64,000 nt of DNA from Ostrinia nubilalis (Eukaryota; Arthropoda; Insecta; Lepidoptera; Crambidae), in the NCBI RefSeq assembly GCF_963855985.1, contig NC_087106.1:7113001-7177000 (forward strand), in the 5' to 3' direction. The notes beneath the pieces are model-generated. The model was not told the DNA's origin. It saw nothing but the letters and a program-made list of their open reading frames with translations, and did no database searches. A program made the position numbers and the translations under genes. Of this stretch, positions 45,259 to 56,140 are shown in pieces. Positions within the stretch are counted from its first letter, which is position 1. Every line of letters begins with the position of its first letter.

Positions 45259-45561
45259 TCGTTCGTTCGTTTCAGCCGAAAGACGTCCACTGCTGGACAA
45301 AGGCCTCCCCCAAGGATTTCCACAAAGACCGGTCCTGCGCCGCTTGCATCCAGGTACCTCCCGCGACCTTCACCAGATCGTCGGTCCACCTAGTGGGAGG
45401 CCTGCCCACGCTACGTCTTCCAGCTCGTGGTCGCCACTCAAGAACTTTCCTGCCACAGCGGCCATCAGCTTTTCGAGCTATGTGCCCCGCCCACTGCCAC
45501 TTGATTTTAGCGATTCTGCGGGCTATGTCAGTCACTCTGGTTCTCCTACGGATCGGCGCTA
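45259..45561 (-). mobile_element. RTE-like LINE 3' end (GAAC-tail group), best preserved copy
   Basis: The minus strand encodes IRRRTRVTDIARRIAKIKWQ, WAGHIARKADGRCGRKVLEW, RPRAGRRSVGRPPTRWTDDL, VKVAGGTWMQAAQDRSLWKS and LGEAFVQQWTSFG then stop, about 95 codons without a break. A GAACGAACGAACG tail follows (plus strand 45259-45272). It is a 5'-truncated insertion of a lepidopteran RTE-type LINE. The 10 extra residues at the N-terminus of the frame come from host DNA. Confidence 0.87.
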
Positions 45562-45631
45562 TATGGTCAAATATTTGAACCAATATCACTAGAACCTAAG
45601 CTTGACCTAAGTTTCAACCGAGTTCCAAGTG

Positions 45632-45810
45632 CGTTTCAGTGTGCTTACCATGAGTTTAAGTTAGGTGTGCTCGCTAGCGAAAAATCTATGAAGATTTTAT
45701 TTCTTGGAAGTAGCCGCTAGGGGCGCTGCTCAATATGTCATACATTTAATATTTTTACGCAGTCGCTAGCGAGCACACCTAACGTAAACTCATGGTAAGC
45801 GTACTGAACG
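45632..45810. mobile_element. 179-bp palindromic MITE
   Basis: Left arm CAGTGTGCTTACCATGAGTT and reversed right arm CAGTACGCTTACCATGAGTT continue through TAGGTGTGCTCGCTAGCGA on both sides. The loop includes GCCGCTAGGGGCGCTGCTCA, a word also seen at 142-155. No coding content and no clear target duplication. Confidence 0.75.
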
Positions 45811-46139
45811 TTCTTAACACTGTGCCTCAATTAACAGCCTGGTTGTTGGCCGATTAAAATTTTCCTTTGAGGATTATGTACGCAAACAGACGGGACAAGC
45901 TTAGCTGAGTCAACAGTGTTTGTGGTTACATAATCGCTCTGCCACTGTAAATGATTACTTCATAATAATTTAAGTTTAATAACTGTTTGTCTGGTCTGGG
46001 GATACATAATTCATTTGCATTAATTTAATTTTAAGTACAGAATTAAAGGCCTACTTAAATGTCGTTGTAACACTTAAACGTACGACAGATTCGTTATGAA
46101 GCTTTGAATTTTCCCTAAAATTGACATATTGATTTTTAA

Positions 46140-46230
46140 GAGCTCTTGTGAACAATAAATTCTGTTTTTTGTCCTGCCCAAGAATTGAACATAAGACCTC
46201 CGTAATGAGAGATTAAACATTGTTCACAGT
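46140..46230 (-). mobile_element. tRNA-like SINE remnant
   Basis: The minus strand reads GGTCTTATGTTCAATTCTTG then GGCAGGACAAAAAACAG. GTTCAATTC is an acceptable B box core. The A box is unclear. Confidence 0.35.
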
Positions 46231-46312
46231 CTGTATATTACTCGTAATAAGTCTGTATTTATTTGGTATTGATTTAAGATATTTTATGTATAATAATCGA
46301 ACTCAGTAAATC

Positions 46313-46627
46313 TTGGTCTTGGAGGACCGGCGATCTCAAACCACCGTCACAATAAAAAAATCAGAATCGAGGGTCAAAAGCGTTAAATGTCAAAACAAAT
46401 TTATTGTCACTTTTCATCCGTCCTTTGGACATGGCAAAGCAATTTATATTTTTTATAAGAACCCCGACATCTTAAGTTGCAGTCTCAAGTGTGAACAGAT
46501 GTTTAATAAAACTAGAAACTGTAGTATCTTAATCAGTTGTAACAAGACCGATTTTGCAACAAAAAATTGTCTGAAATTCGGTCGACTCTACTTAAAAACA
46601 AAAAAGTTTCCGATTGAAAACTTATGA
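46313..46627 (+). CDS. Unrecognised 104-codon ORF
   Basis: This single open frame (MVLEDRRSQTTVTIKKSESR at the start, KFPIENL at the end) contains seven cysteines and two N-glycosylation-type sites (NKT, NCS). There is no signal peptide, no membrane segment and no domain I know. It is flanked by SINE and Helitron remnants. It could be a chance ORF, part of an unnamed repeat or a decayed exon. I favour chance, but its cysteine-rich, low-stop character makes it worth a search. Confidence 0.2.
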   Translation: MVLEDRRSQTTVTIKKSESRVKSVKCQNKFIVTFHPSFGHGKAIYIFYKNPDILSCSLKCEQMFNKTRNCSILISCNKTDFATKNCLKFGRLYLKTKKFPIENL

Positions 46628-46689
46628 ATCTTATGGCCTTTTAGGTATAATATCAAAGCATTGTTAGAGTAGCACCTACATTATAATGT

Positions 46690-46811
46690 TTGTTTGAAGG
46701 GAATAATATAGGCTCCGAAACTGTTAAACCAATTTGAAAAATCTTTCACCATTAGAAACCTACATTATTTCTGATTAACATAAGCGGTACGAAGTTCGCC
46801 GGGTCAGCTAA
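46690..46811 (+). mobile_element. Helitron-type 3' end, decayed
   Basis: TAGGCTCCGAAACTGTTAAA, TTTGAAAAATCTTTCACCAT and TAGAAACCTACATTATT lead into GCGGTACGAAGTTCGCCGGG then TCAGCTAA. This is the usual hairpin and CTAG-like end of lepidopteran non-autonomous Helitrons, with CTAG mutated to CTAA. The 5' end is not identified. Confidence 0.55.
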
Positions 46812-46849
46812 TCGTAAATATAAAACATGTTAATAGAAAAGTGACTTTT

Positions 46850-46935
46850 ACATACAGATAAGTACCTAAATGTTTGTATTGGGCAGGAATCGAACCCTAG
46901 ACAGTACCAACTACTACCTACTCTACCTAAGTACT
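46850..46935 (-). mobile_element. tRNA-derived SINE
   Basis: The minus strand reads CTAGGGTTCGATTCCTGCCC, a strong B box (46886-46897), followed by AATACAAACATTTAGGTAC as in other lepidopteran SINE bodies. The A-box half is TAGAGTAGGTAGTAGTTGGT. Confidence 0.5.
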
Positions 46936-47990
46936 TTATAATAAAACTAATTAATAAGATAACCCATCAGTTCCTTACTTCCTTCCTTGTTCAAAGCAAA
47001 TTACACACACACTTATAAAATCAACCAAACTGAACTCTAAATCACACAAAAACATTTCCCGAAAAGCAAGCGTTGTATCTTTAACGCTACACATACATTA
47101 TCTTACATGAAAGCGAACAAGAATAAAAGGCAAACAAAATGTCTATAGGAGCAAGACTAAGCAGTTCCAAGACGTAGGGGGTGGGTAGTATGAGGAAAAG
47201 GGGGTCTACACATAACTTACACCGCAGCATAATACAAATTTGTTAAAACCTAAAAATTTGAAATTCAACCCTATTCCAAAGCCAATATGAGACTCACGAC
47301 CGCAAAGGAAAACCTTGCAGGACTGATATCCGAACACCAATATAGCAAGACCTCTACCACTTCATATTAAACTCCCATGGTCGTATTAAGAAGTATTAAA
47401 GAGAAGGGCAGGGGAGGTCACGTGAAAATGGACGGTTGTTTTTAAAATTTAACCTAGTGTGCGTGGATGGGTTTATTCGAAATGAAAAGACTGCTGAAGA
47501 GATGGTACTTTGTGCGGTTTCAATAGAAGTATTGGAATCAATTTGCTTTATTACAATTATCTTAAAAAGGCTGGTAATTAAAATTTTTGGGGTCATTTGG
47601 CAATCAATTTAGGTACTTTTCTACTTCAGTAGATTAACTTATTAAACAGAAATACAATATTTTATAAAGGTTATTATGAAAGAAAGATTAATACCTTTTA
47701 AGTAAACTTATGTTTGACCTTATGTAGAGTTATTTAAAAATTACGGAACCCTACTTACTAAGCACCTTTATTGTTAATTTATAATAGTTTTAAGTGTTTG
47801 TTATCTAAATTAAGTATGCTAATTACAATGACAACAAAATGGTTGTAAGAATTAAGATTAGAAGAAACGGTAGCGATAATCGCTTGTAATAAATTAATTG
47901 ATAACCAACCTCCATGGGAATCTTATTAACGGTTTTGTACAAATAGCCATGGGAAAATAAACACCATGCATTTAGTACCAAATAAATATT

Positions 47991-48009
47991 TTTTCTTTCT
48001 TTCTTTCTA
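47991..48009 (+). repeat. (TTTC)n microsatellite
   Basis: TTTTCTTTCTTTCTTTCTA run. Confidence 0.9.
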
Positions 48010-48079
48010 TAATCCGGTTTGCATGAAATCATCTTACATAGGTAGCTACCTACTTATTGGATAGTCTAACATTCCATAA

Positions 48080-48170
48080 GTGTGTTTGTAATTGTGTGCT
48101 CCATCAGAGAATCGAAACCAAGCCCCTCAAGACTACTAATTCATCATCAAGCAGGCGTTATGAAGCACTT
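48080..48170 (-). mobile_element. tRNA-like SINE remnant
   Basis: The minus strand reads GCTTGGTTTCGATTCTCTGA then TGGAGCACACAATTACAAAC. TTTCGATTC is a B box core with one change. Upstream arms are degenerate. Confidence 0.4.
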
Positions 48171-48689
48171 AAAGCGCAGTAACTTTTGCAAATTTCTAAA
48201 AATCTGTTAATAATAATTACTGCTACCATAAATAAAAGGTAAGTTAAATGCAGGATCTAATGGCTCAACTTAATTTAGCTCATTTCCCAAGCACATCGAA
48301 ACCTCGTACCATGAAATGAACCTCACTTCGCAAATCGTATCGCTAGCCATTCCTTACTCGTGGTACGGGGGCGATCACTCCGTGACACCGTCGCTTCCGG
48401 CTCGGACACAGGGCTATTGCATTTTAATTAAACTACCAGACAGGGGCGAAAGGTTCTGAGCGTTTTGGCTTTTTACGTGTCTTTGGAACTCTTACTTGGG
48501 TGAGGTAATATTTTACTCAGCTTTTAAATAGAAACCTAACTAGCTATTTGATTAACAAGAGTAAAGTTACTTGATTTGAGAGCACGTTGCAGTACCTAAA
48601 ATAAAATATTGAATTATTCCAATTAATACTTTTTACCTTTTACATAATTGTGTCATTTTAAAATACACAAGATAAAAAACAAATTAATG

Positions 48690-48930
48690 AATTAATCTCG
48701 TACAAACCCTGCCCAATCTACGTCACGTATTCTATTTTCAAATTCAAACAATGCAGAAATTTTCAAATGCAGAACGCGGACGTCGCCAATCCGACAATAG
48801 AACCGCGCGGCATTCCAATTCGGCGCGCTATTGTTGAACGGAGCGCTTTGATTGGTCGGCGGACACAATGGGCCACGCCCACCGCACAATGCCCTATTGT
48901 CGTCGCCACCTGTAGAACGCTACGCCCAGT
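48690..48930. promoter_or_regulatory. CpG-rich island with CCAAT boxes and ACAAT motifs
   Basis: This stretch is clearly GC-richer than its surroundings. It has CCAAT-type words on both strands (CGCCAATCC at 48784, TTCCAATTCGG at 48814, TTTGATTGGTCGG at 48847). It also has five ACAAT/ATTGT words, two of them facing each other five bases apart (CGCACAATGCCCTATTGTCG, 48884-48903). Such content fits a promoter or enhancer. No transcript start or exon is demonstrable. The small frames here on both strands are by-products of GC content. Confidence 0.35.
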
Positions 48931-51870
48931 GGTGCTTAGTGTTTTTTTCTTGGGCAAAAATTCTTTAAAGAAACCAAAAGGTGCAATATTTAAAATAAAT
49001 TTTTAATGCCCATATTTCAATAATTAATTTACTTAATCCCCTACATGTAAGTTCCATGTATTTAATTAATGTAAAACATATATTGGTTACAAGCGGCAGC
49101 GAAATTAAATTAATCGTTATTCACTTATGTCAATTAACTAAAGTTTGAAAACTCTTTGTTAATTACGACCTGAGGAGATTAATGGTAATGAGCAACGTTT
49201 ATTTTGCCAGGATATTTTGAGGTGTTCTTTTAATAGACATGATAGCTGTTAAAACTGAAATAAAAAGTAACCCTCACGCATTTTAGTAAAAGTAAAGTTG
49301 AGATCAGAATCTGAACTATATTGTCAGAACACAAAAAAAACACTTAACACAGTAATTAAGCTAAGTAAAACGATCTATGTGAACGAAAAGTTTTTAATTT
49401 ACACTCATCGCAAACTGTCCTAACATTATTACCGTTAACGAACAAAATCCACGTCTTAAAGCGGATCCGATATTTTTAAAAGCCCAAACACATTAGAACG
49501 ATTCGGACTGGTAATAAATTCTTTTTAAAAAAATCACTCCCTAAGTGCCCCAAATGGAAATGGCAGGTTATTTTTTCCGTAAAAGCATCGTTTAAAACAC
49601 TAAGTGAACGGACATCATCTGTATTAGACGAAAATAAGGACGAAATATTGTAGGGGGCGCCACTGGCCGTACAAATGAGGATTAGTTCGCTTAATGGCCC
49701 GTTTGAGGTAGGATATTTTTACGTTTTACGGAAAAGTAAGTAAGTGAATGAACATGAGCGATGTTCATGCTGTGATTTTAAAAGGACACCCGAGTTTTAA
49801 ATCTTGCAGCCTTGTTTAACAGGTGCTAGTTAAATTATTAATACTAATAGCCATTTAGGTGGAAAATACGTCATTAAACAATATAAAGGGCATAATATTT
49901 TAATTAATAAAATACGTCCACAAAAATTTTGACATTTGCACTGTGGATACGTAATTTATGTTAGTACGGGTTGAACGTAGAATTTTTTTTCAAACTTGGT
50001 TATTAAATTAAAATAATTATAAACATCTAATTAATTAGGTATAGTAGGTACTTATTGGCAAAAAGGATGTAAACATTTAGGGATAATTAAACAGTAGAAT
50101 CAGCCAAACATTTTTTTTAGCCCATCGAGCTAATACTGAAGCATCTTATCTAGATGAATTAAGTGCTATTTTGCTACCAAAATGTAGCCTTATGTACTAT
50201 GGTCGTAATGCTGCTTGTGAGTCTTCTTATAAGATGTAAACCCGATAACCTTCAATGCACGAACATAAAATGCACTAATGTTATCTTTAAATCTAATGTT
50301 TCTCGTAATCCTAAGTTACATCGCCACATTGCTGTAATGGACAATATTCCTGAGTTACTACGAGTATTTACAATCTTAAAAGTTTACTTTGTAGTATTTA
50401 CTGGTTGGTTAGGTGTTCGCAATTTCATGTCTTCTTTTTTAAAAAAAAGAGGAAATTATCAATTCACTGCTCTCATTTCGATTGCATGTATCCAAAAGTT
50501 GTGAATATGATCCCTCCTTCTAAAACTTCAAGTAAAATTTTATAAAGATGTAAACAATCTTAATAACTCTAATTAAGTCTGATCATACCTACTACGGAAA
50601 CTTTGTTGAAAATGGGCGTGCTGACATTACATCATAACATATCACTGAGTGAAACTTAAATTTAATAACAACATAATTAAAAGACGGCACGAAAGATCAA
50701 AGCCCAACTTGTTTGTAAGAGTATGTCATCAAAATTCATCAAATATTTCGTGTGGAGCGTAAGTATGATAATCAACACACACTATTACTTCCATATTCAG
50801 CACAAGCAAATGTTATTACTTTACACATTGAGATAAATCAATGGGGGTGAGACTAAGTAAAGAGTGGGAACATGAAAGCTATTGATTTAAGCCTTATTTT
50901 CTTGATACGGTTAATTAAAGAACTGGTAATTATGTCAATATCAAAATTAGGCAGAAAATGACAGAAAATATAATAATAATACAAAATATTATTTACTTGT
51001 AAAGTGCATAATAGTTATTTCGGAAGCCCAGCATTTAATTTTAACTCTTTTCAAATGATGAATCTTGTTATATTGACGCTGTTCATGTATTTTCATGTGG
51101 CAGCAAAATAAACGTTTTCTATTCTATTCTATTAAAATTAGATATTCTAAAATTCTCAATATATCCATCTTGGCACTTACAAACCACAAATTTCTGCTGC
51201 ACCTACAGATTCCAAACCCTTCATCTACATTACCTTTATAACTTAAGTTACAAGATAAACTCAAAGCAAACTCTATGTGTGCGTTATGGGAAGACACAAA
51301 ACAAGGGGAAGGGTGAAACGAACTCGTTATCAAGCCGAGGGGTATTAAATCTATGAGATATGGCGGAACAATCTTCAACTTCGCAAGTGAATTAGAATTA
51401 AACGAATGTGTATTTCAGAGAGTAGCATTTGGTTATGGCTGTAGGAAAATGGATGCAGTGTTTTGGTAGTTAGATGTGAAATTCAAATGAACTAAAATTA
51501 CGACCCCATCAGAATGTTTCATCTAAGCAATTAATAAATTGGGGATCATAATAATGTATGGGACTCATACTGATATAGTTAAGCTATGAATTGCCTCTTT
51601 AACCATAAGTCGTCATAAATAAGACACTCAAAATTTGAAAGTTGTCAAATCCAAAGTAATTGCTATGTTTCTTTCCAATGATTCAACGAAAGGAAATTAA
51701 TTAAGTAATACAAGTAGGATTTAATTGGCAACTAAGAATAGGTCTGAATCAATTGGAAGGCTAGATAAAAGTATCAGTTTTACAGTTACAAGAATATTCC
51801 CAAAAGATAACTCGCTTAATAGTTGTCGTTTCTAATCACTGTGCTATGGCCTACGCCATTGCTATTCTAA
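48931..51870. other. Non-coding stretch, no gene accepted
   Basis: AT-rich DNA. The longest frame (50163-50504, 113 codons) begins with a hydrophobic stretch but has no family and lies in AT-rich, low-complexity DNA. 49640-49720 is slightly GC-rich (GTAGGGGGCGCCACTGGCC). No transposon ends were recognised. Confidence 0.5.
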
Positions 51871-52046
51871 GAGTAGGCGCACACCGTTGATTTTTAGTTG
51901 GCCGATAGTTGTGCCCGATTTTAAATTGTATGAAGAATCGGCCAGATCGAACGGCGTAGTATGCGCACTCCCATACTTGCCCATACTGATCAACTCTACC
52001 CGACTAAACTATCGGCCGACGAAAAATCAACGGTGTGCGCCTACTC
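51871..52046. mobile_element. PIF/Harbinger-like MITE (TAGGCGCACACCG family)
   Basis: Ends GAGTAGGCGCACACCGTTGA and reversed GAGTAGGCGCACACCGTTGA are perfect for 20 bases. TAA lies outside (51868-51870, 52047-52049). At 176 bp it is the inverted counterpart of 20765-20939. The reading frames over it (51887-52209) are incidental. Confidence 0.87.
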
Positions 52047-52049
52047 TAA

Positions 52050-53899
52050 CACTGAGCCTGTCTACCTCTATCGTAAAGTGCTACGGAAAGATATTAAATT
52101 ATGCATGATAAGTGATACAGAACCAATGCATTTTACACCTTCCATGTTGACACTGACAGGTGGGAGCTCGTTATTACTGCCAATACTGTCAGGGATGCGT
52201 AGGGATTAAGAATGGCAGTCATACCCTTTAGTAAAGGCTTAAAAGCTCTCATTTCTTCTTGGACTTTTTTGTGTGCACATCTTCATGGTTGAAGTTATTT
52301 ATACAATGATTAATAAAATGAAAAGAGATGAGGACTTTCTTTTGAAGCAGATTTATGGTACAGTTTCCAAAAATATATTCAATTTTAAAGTTACTGAAGT
52401 ATAAGAGTAGCACCTATCAGAGAAAAAAACCCATCACATAGAAAATAGTGCCTGTAGATACCTATAGTAGATTTAGATTCGTGACCACATTGCGCTGCCA
52501 AGTCACTGCAACATGTAACATTGTCCCTAGACACTCAATAAACATCCCGATCGTCCGCACAAGTCGTTTTACTCAGAACATTCCAATCAAAAGTACCTTT
52601 AGCGCACTTTGTCGGCCCCAAGCCGACCGATTTAGCAGCGAGCGTCAATCGTGTTAGCCCAACCGACGGACGAAAGGCCTAACATCTACAGAGGCACCTC
52701 TCCTCTACTAATTGGCGTCACTTTGCGCGTCCGCGCTATCTATTTAAAGATCGGCTTTGAATCCAATCTTCGTCGCATTGTGGCGTTTCCGCTTCTGTTT
52801 AGGTTTAGCTTTTTTCGTTCAATTAGCCGGCTCTGTAAGACAAGCTGACGTAAAGAAATAGACGGATTATTTTTCAAGCGGGCCGTTTTAAATGGATACT
52901 GGGTTTACGGATTTGGAAATTTTGTGGTAGGTATGTAATGAAGTGATATTGATTGATGTTGCGATGGTCAATATTATTCATATATTCATGTTTATTACTT
53001 TGCGAAATATCAGCAGTAGGAAGTAGTAATGACTAAACCACGGATTAATAGACAGAAATTTTTATCTTAAAAATTCAGAGCCTCCAAAAAGCTCGACGGG
53101 AAGAAAATAAGTATGATGTACGGATGTGGGTATCTAATTATAATTACATTTAAATAATAACAACATAATCTTCAAGTTACAAACAAAGACATTATTTCCA
53201 ATTTACATAAGTTCTCAATCTCAAACGTAAATACAAAACGGAACACAACTCAATACAATCATCAATAGCTCCCAAACTAAGTTGTAAAGGAGCCGCAAAC
53301 ATGGCGTAACCCCGAACAACACAGAAGCAATCAAGTAATTGCCGCGGCTTCCTTCGTCGATAATCTTCGGGCGGGTTGTTATGTTCACCTGGAACGTTAC
53401 ATGTGTAGTATGTATGTAGCTTCTTGAAATTCTATATGAAAATATCAAGTGTTTCTGGTAGTTTATATTGGCGCTTGAATGAGATCTGAAAGTTGGTAGA
53501 TTAGATAAGAATTTGGTCAAACAATTACAAAATGGTTAGACTGAAAGAAAGGGAAACAAAAAGGTTCGATGTTTCGACACATTTTTTTTGTTCCAAAAAC
53601 TAAAAGGTAACTCGGTTTATGGCATTATGCTCTTGCTAGGATATAATAACCCAGGTCATGAAGGTGGCCTTCTATGGTAAAAGACGGCTGAAGCATAATA
53701 GCAGTGTTACAAAAATTTGCACAGATTATGAATACCTAATACAAAAAAGTACAATAAATAATCAAGACATCATTCCAAGAAAAGCAAGCAAAGATTACGA
53801 ATTACAAAAAAAAAAAGAAATACATTACGTCATACAAAACAAGTACTAAACGGCAACACAAAAAGCTATTTTCCGAGGAAACACAGCTAATAAAAGCCT
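52050..53899. other. Non-coding stretch with a GC-richer patch
   Basis: 52450-52860 has higher GC (GCCCCAAGCCGACCGATT, GGCGTCACTTTGCGCGTCC, then CTATTTAAAG) and could be regulatory. The frames there are short and unrelated to known proteins. Elsewhere AT-rich with nothing recognised. Confidence 0.45.
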
Positions 53900-53962
53900 G
53901 GAAGGGGGAACCCCCTGATAATACGAGTATAACCCCCCACACGGGTGGGGGTGATACCCCGA
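53900..53962. repeat. Cluster of three GC-rich hairpins
   Basis: AGGGGG-AA-CCCCCT (53903-53916), CCCCCAC-ACGG-GTGGGGG (about 53934-53951) and the overlapping GGGGT-GAT-ACCCC (53948-53960) lie within 60 bases of otherwise AT-rich DNA. The minus-strand frame over it reads AAQAWKNVCLGVSPPPVWG. It may be a transposon fragment or a structured RNA; I cannot say which. Confidence 0.5.
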
Positions 53963-55379
53963 GACATACATTCTTCCACGCCTGCGCTGCGCTCAATGTG
54001 GGTCATATTGTCCTTTAAAGACGCTGGAGCGTTTAATATCATATCAATATTAATGCCGACGTAAATTTATGGTCTGACCTAATCAAGTCTGTCAGGCGTG
54101 AAATACCCACCTCTGTTACTATCAATATCGACTATTAAGTTTTGTAGTACCTACTTTGTGTTACTAAACATTCTTACTTGTAGCTAATCGTTCTCTTAAA
54201 CATAGTTATATGTCGATCACTTATCTTATCGTCTTCACAGACCAATGGTTTTACAAAAATATTATGCACAACTTGCTAATACACGTCTAAAATTCATCAG
54301 TAATGATGTCGAAATATTTGTTAAGTGCTCAAAGCTCAAGAACCAGCTATTCATGTCACGATATTATCTTGTTAACAATATTACGATGCCTTCAAAATAT
54401 CATTTCCAGTTCTATTACGTTATCAGATAGCTTTGATCGTTTCTTGTAACGTAGGAATAGTTTAGATATAATGCGGCTACAGATTCCGAAAGCAAATAAA
54501 ATAGCCGATTAACAAATATAATTTTTATAATTACAGAGATAAAATTTGGACGATCACACGTGCTTAGAACCGCCGGTAGATGTTGTAGCGACGTATTAAC
54601 GTTTACATATTCATAAAGCCGTAACAGGTGCCTACATTAACATAATGCATGTTGTAAATACAAACCTTAAACACATGAAAATGACGATGACACTGCCAAA
54701 AGCATACTCGTGGAAGTTTTCCCTATTCAGATTTACGGTTTGGTATTTATGAAGTTTCTTTTAAACCTGCATTCAACGTAGAAAATTCATGTTTATGCAT
54801 GTGCATACTTTACATTAACGACCGTAAAAATAATTTAGTTGCTACTTTAATTAGGTGACAACCTACTTCAACAATTCCTACTTTTAACAACGATAAGGTA
54901 TTTCTAATTACCATTAAAGCGAACTATTTACTTGAAAGGGCATGCAATCCTTATCTTTACGCTTGCTAGAATTATCCAGAGGATATTAATAGATAACGCC
55001 AAGAATTTGCGCAGCTGTTACTTCAGTGTCGTCCGTTTTTTACACGACAAAGTACGAGCTAAAAATATGAATAATTCGGGCGTCATATTTCACAATCGCA
55101 ACTCGTCCGGTGAGATAGTCCCAAACAATGGAACTCGCCAATCGCACAATCGCACCCCGTCACACAATAGACCGTTTTCTTGGCCACGCCTCACGACACA
55201 ATAGAACAACACGCCCAGTTAGCCTGTGGAAAGAAAGAAAATTTTCTCCTCAAATACAAATGTAACAGAGATTGTATTGACTTTTTAAACGCCCTCATAG
55301 ATTCAGCGCACACCCACCTGAGTCGCATTGTGGTGTGCGAAAATTTCACAATGCCCGGCTATTCACCGCTCCACGCACA
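53963..55379. other. Non-coding stretch ending in an ACAAT-rich island
   Basis: AT-rich up to about 55000. Between 55090 and 55205 five ACAAT words occur (in CACAATCG, AACAATGG, CACAATCG, CACAATAG, CACAATAG), together with TGGCCACGCC, a word also present in the island at 48.9 kb. The 90-codon frame 54932-55204 is judged incidental. Confidence 0.45.
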
Positions 55380-55930
55380 CTGTGCGATCAGCTAAAGACG
55401 CTCGCCTGGGCGGAGCCTAGAGAGGGACAGCGCCTCGCCTAGCCCGCGAAGAATGCGCGCGAGCGGGAAAGAGCACGCTCGGGCACGCACACATCGCCCG
55501 CTAGAAAAGGATGGGCTGATGGCTTTGTATAGATTCCGCGGGATGAAAGCTGTTATTCCGCATAGACAATTGATTGTAAGACCATTTCTGAATACAACTC
55601 GTACAAATTTTGATGGATCTTGGTAGGTTATGTGTTCAGTTTTCAGGATTAGCTGTAAATTAAGTATGTTTGATTCAAATTGTGGAAGCAAATGCCGCCG
55701 AAGGACGGCATTGTTCGCAGGGCAGTGACATTAGGTCGGTGCGTCCTTGTCGCACGTGTGCGGGGGGCGGGGGGCGGTTATTGTAGCGCGCGCGTATTGT
55801 CGGCCCGCTTCGATCTGCCAGCATTGTGTATCGACGGCCCGCGAACGGCGGACGTACGCGCGTTCCGATTCCGACTGCGAACGCTCGAGATCGCGCGCCC
55901 GAACTGTTACCGCGGACTCAGTGATAGAAC
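55380..55930 (+). promoter_or_regulatory. Probable CpG-rich promoter of a rightward gene
   Basis: This is the longest CpG-rich stretch of the window. It includes a double GC box (GTGCGGGGGGCGGGGGGCGG, 55757-55776) and dense CG words (GTACGCGCGTTCCG, GAGATCGCGCGCCCGA). An arthropod initiator TCAGT lies at 55918-55922, making A at 55920 a candidate start site. No TATA box is seen upstream and no clear DPE at +28. Downstream lies a plausible 5' leader and start codon. Promoter function is inferred from composition and context. Confidence 0.45.
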
Positions 55931-56140
55931 TATTGTTTTTTATTTGTGTTTTGTTTGTGTGTGTGGTTTTTTTTTACGGACGGAGACCATGAGGAAATAA
56001 TGCCAAAGAGCCTATGTGATTGGACAGACTGTGTTTATTTCTAGTTCAGTTTATTTTATTTGCGTTTCACCGTTCGGTTTCGTAGCTGATTTTTTCTCAT
56101 GTCAGTCACAGCGAAAGGAACAATGATAACGCACCTGAAG
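55920..56140 (+). CDS. Candidate first exon of a host gene (coding 56099-56140)
   Basis: Starting from the initiator at 55920, a T-rich 5' leader runs to ATG at 56099. That codon begins MSVTAKGTMITHLK, 14 codons that stop exactly at AAG followed by the consensus donor GTAAGT (56141-56146). An in-frame TGA (56087-56089) lies just upstream, so 56099 or the second ATG at 56123 is the start. A short first coding exon followed by a long intron, behind a CpG-rich promoter, is usual for developmental or neural insect genes. The remainder would lie beyond 64000. I do not recognise the peptide, so no function is offered. It is not a repeat I know. Confidence 0.4.
55989..56000 (+). other. Upstream ORF 1 (3 codons)
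   Basis: ACCATGAGGAAATAA: a start in good context followed by two codons and a stop, inside the candidate 5' leader. It would act only if the leader is real. Confidence 0.35.
56000..56044 (+). other. Upstream ORF 2 (14 codons), overlapping the stop of uORF 1
   Basis: Its ATG shares the last A of the preceding stop (TAATG) and the frame runs MPKSLCDWTDCVYF to TAG, 54 bases before the candidate main start. Stop-start overlaps of this kind permit reinitiation. Together the two uORFs would be expected to restrain translation from 56099. Confidence 0.35.

Larger units (their letters stand above)
46936..48689. other. Non-coding stretch
   Basis: AT-rich sequence with a (TTTC)n run at 47991-48009 and a SINE remnant at 48080-48170. 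48290-48440 is more GC-balanced (GTGGTACGGGGGCGATCACT). The minus-strand frames 47396-47596 and 47823-48032 are incidental. Confidence 0.5.

Noticed and set aside
50163..50504. 113-codon ORF with a hydrophobic N-terminus
   Set aside because: Hydrophobic runs are common in translated AT-rich DNA. It has no family resemblance, conserved motif or promoter context.
55680..56000. 106- and 81-codon Arg-rich ORFs over the CpG island
   Set aside because: High GC removes stop codons. The frames have no family character and end within the likely leader.
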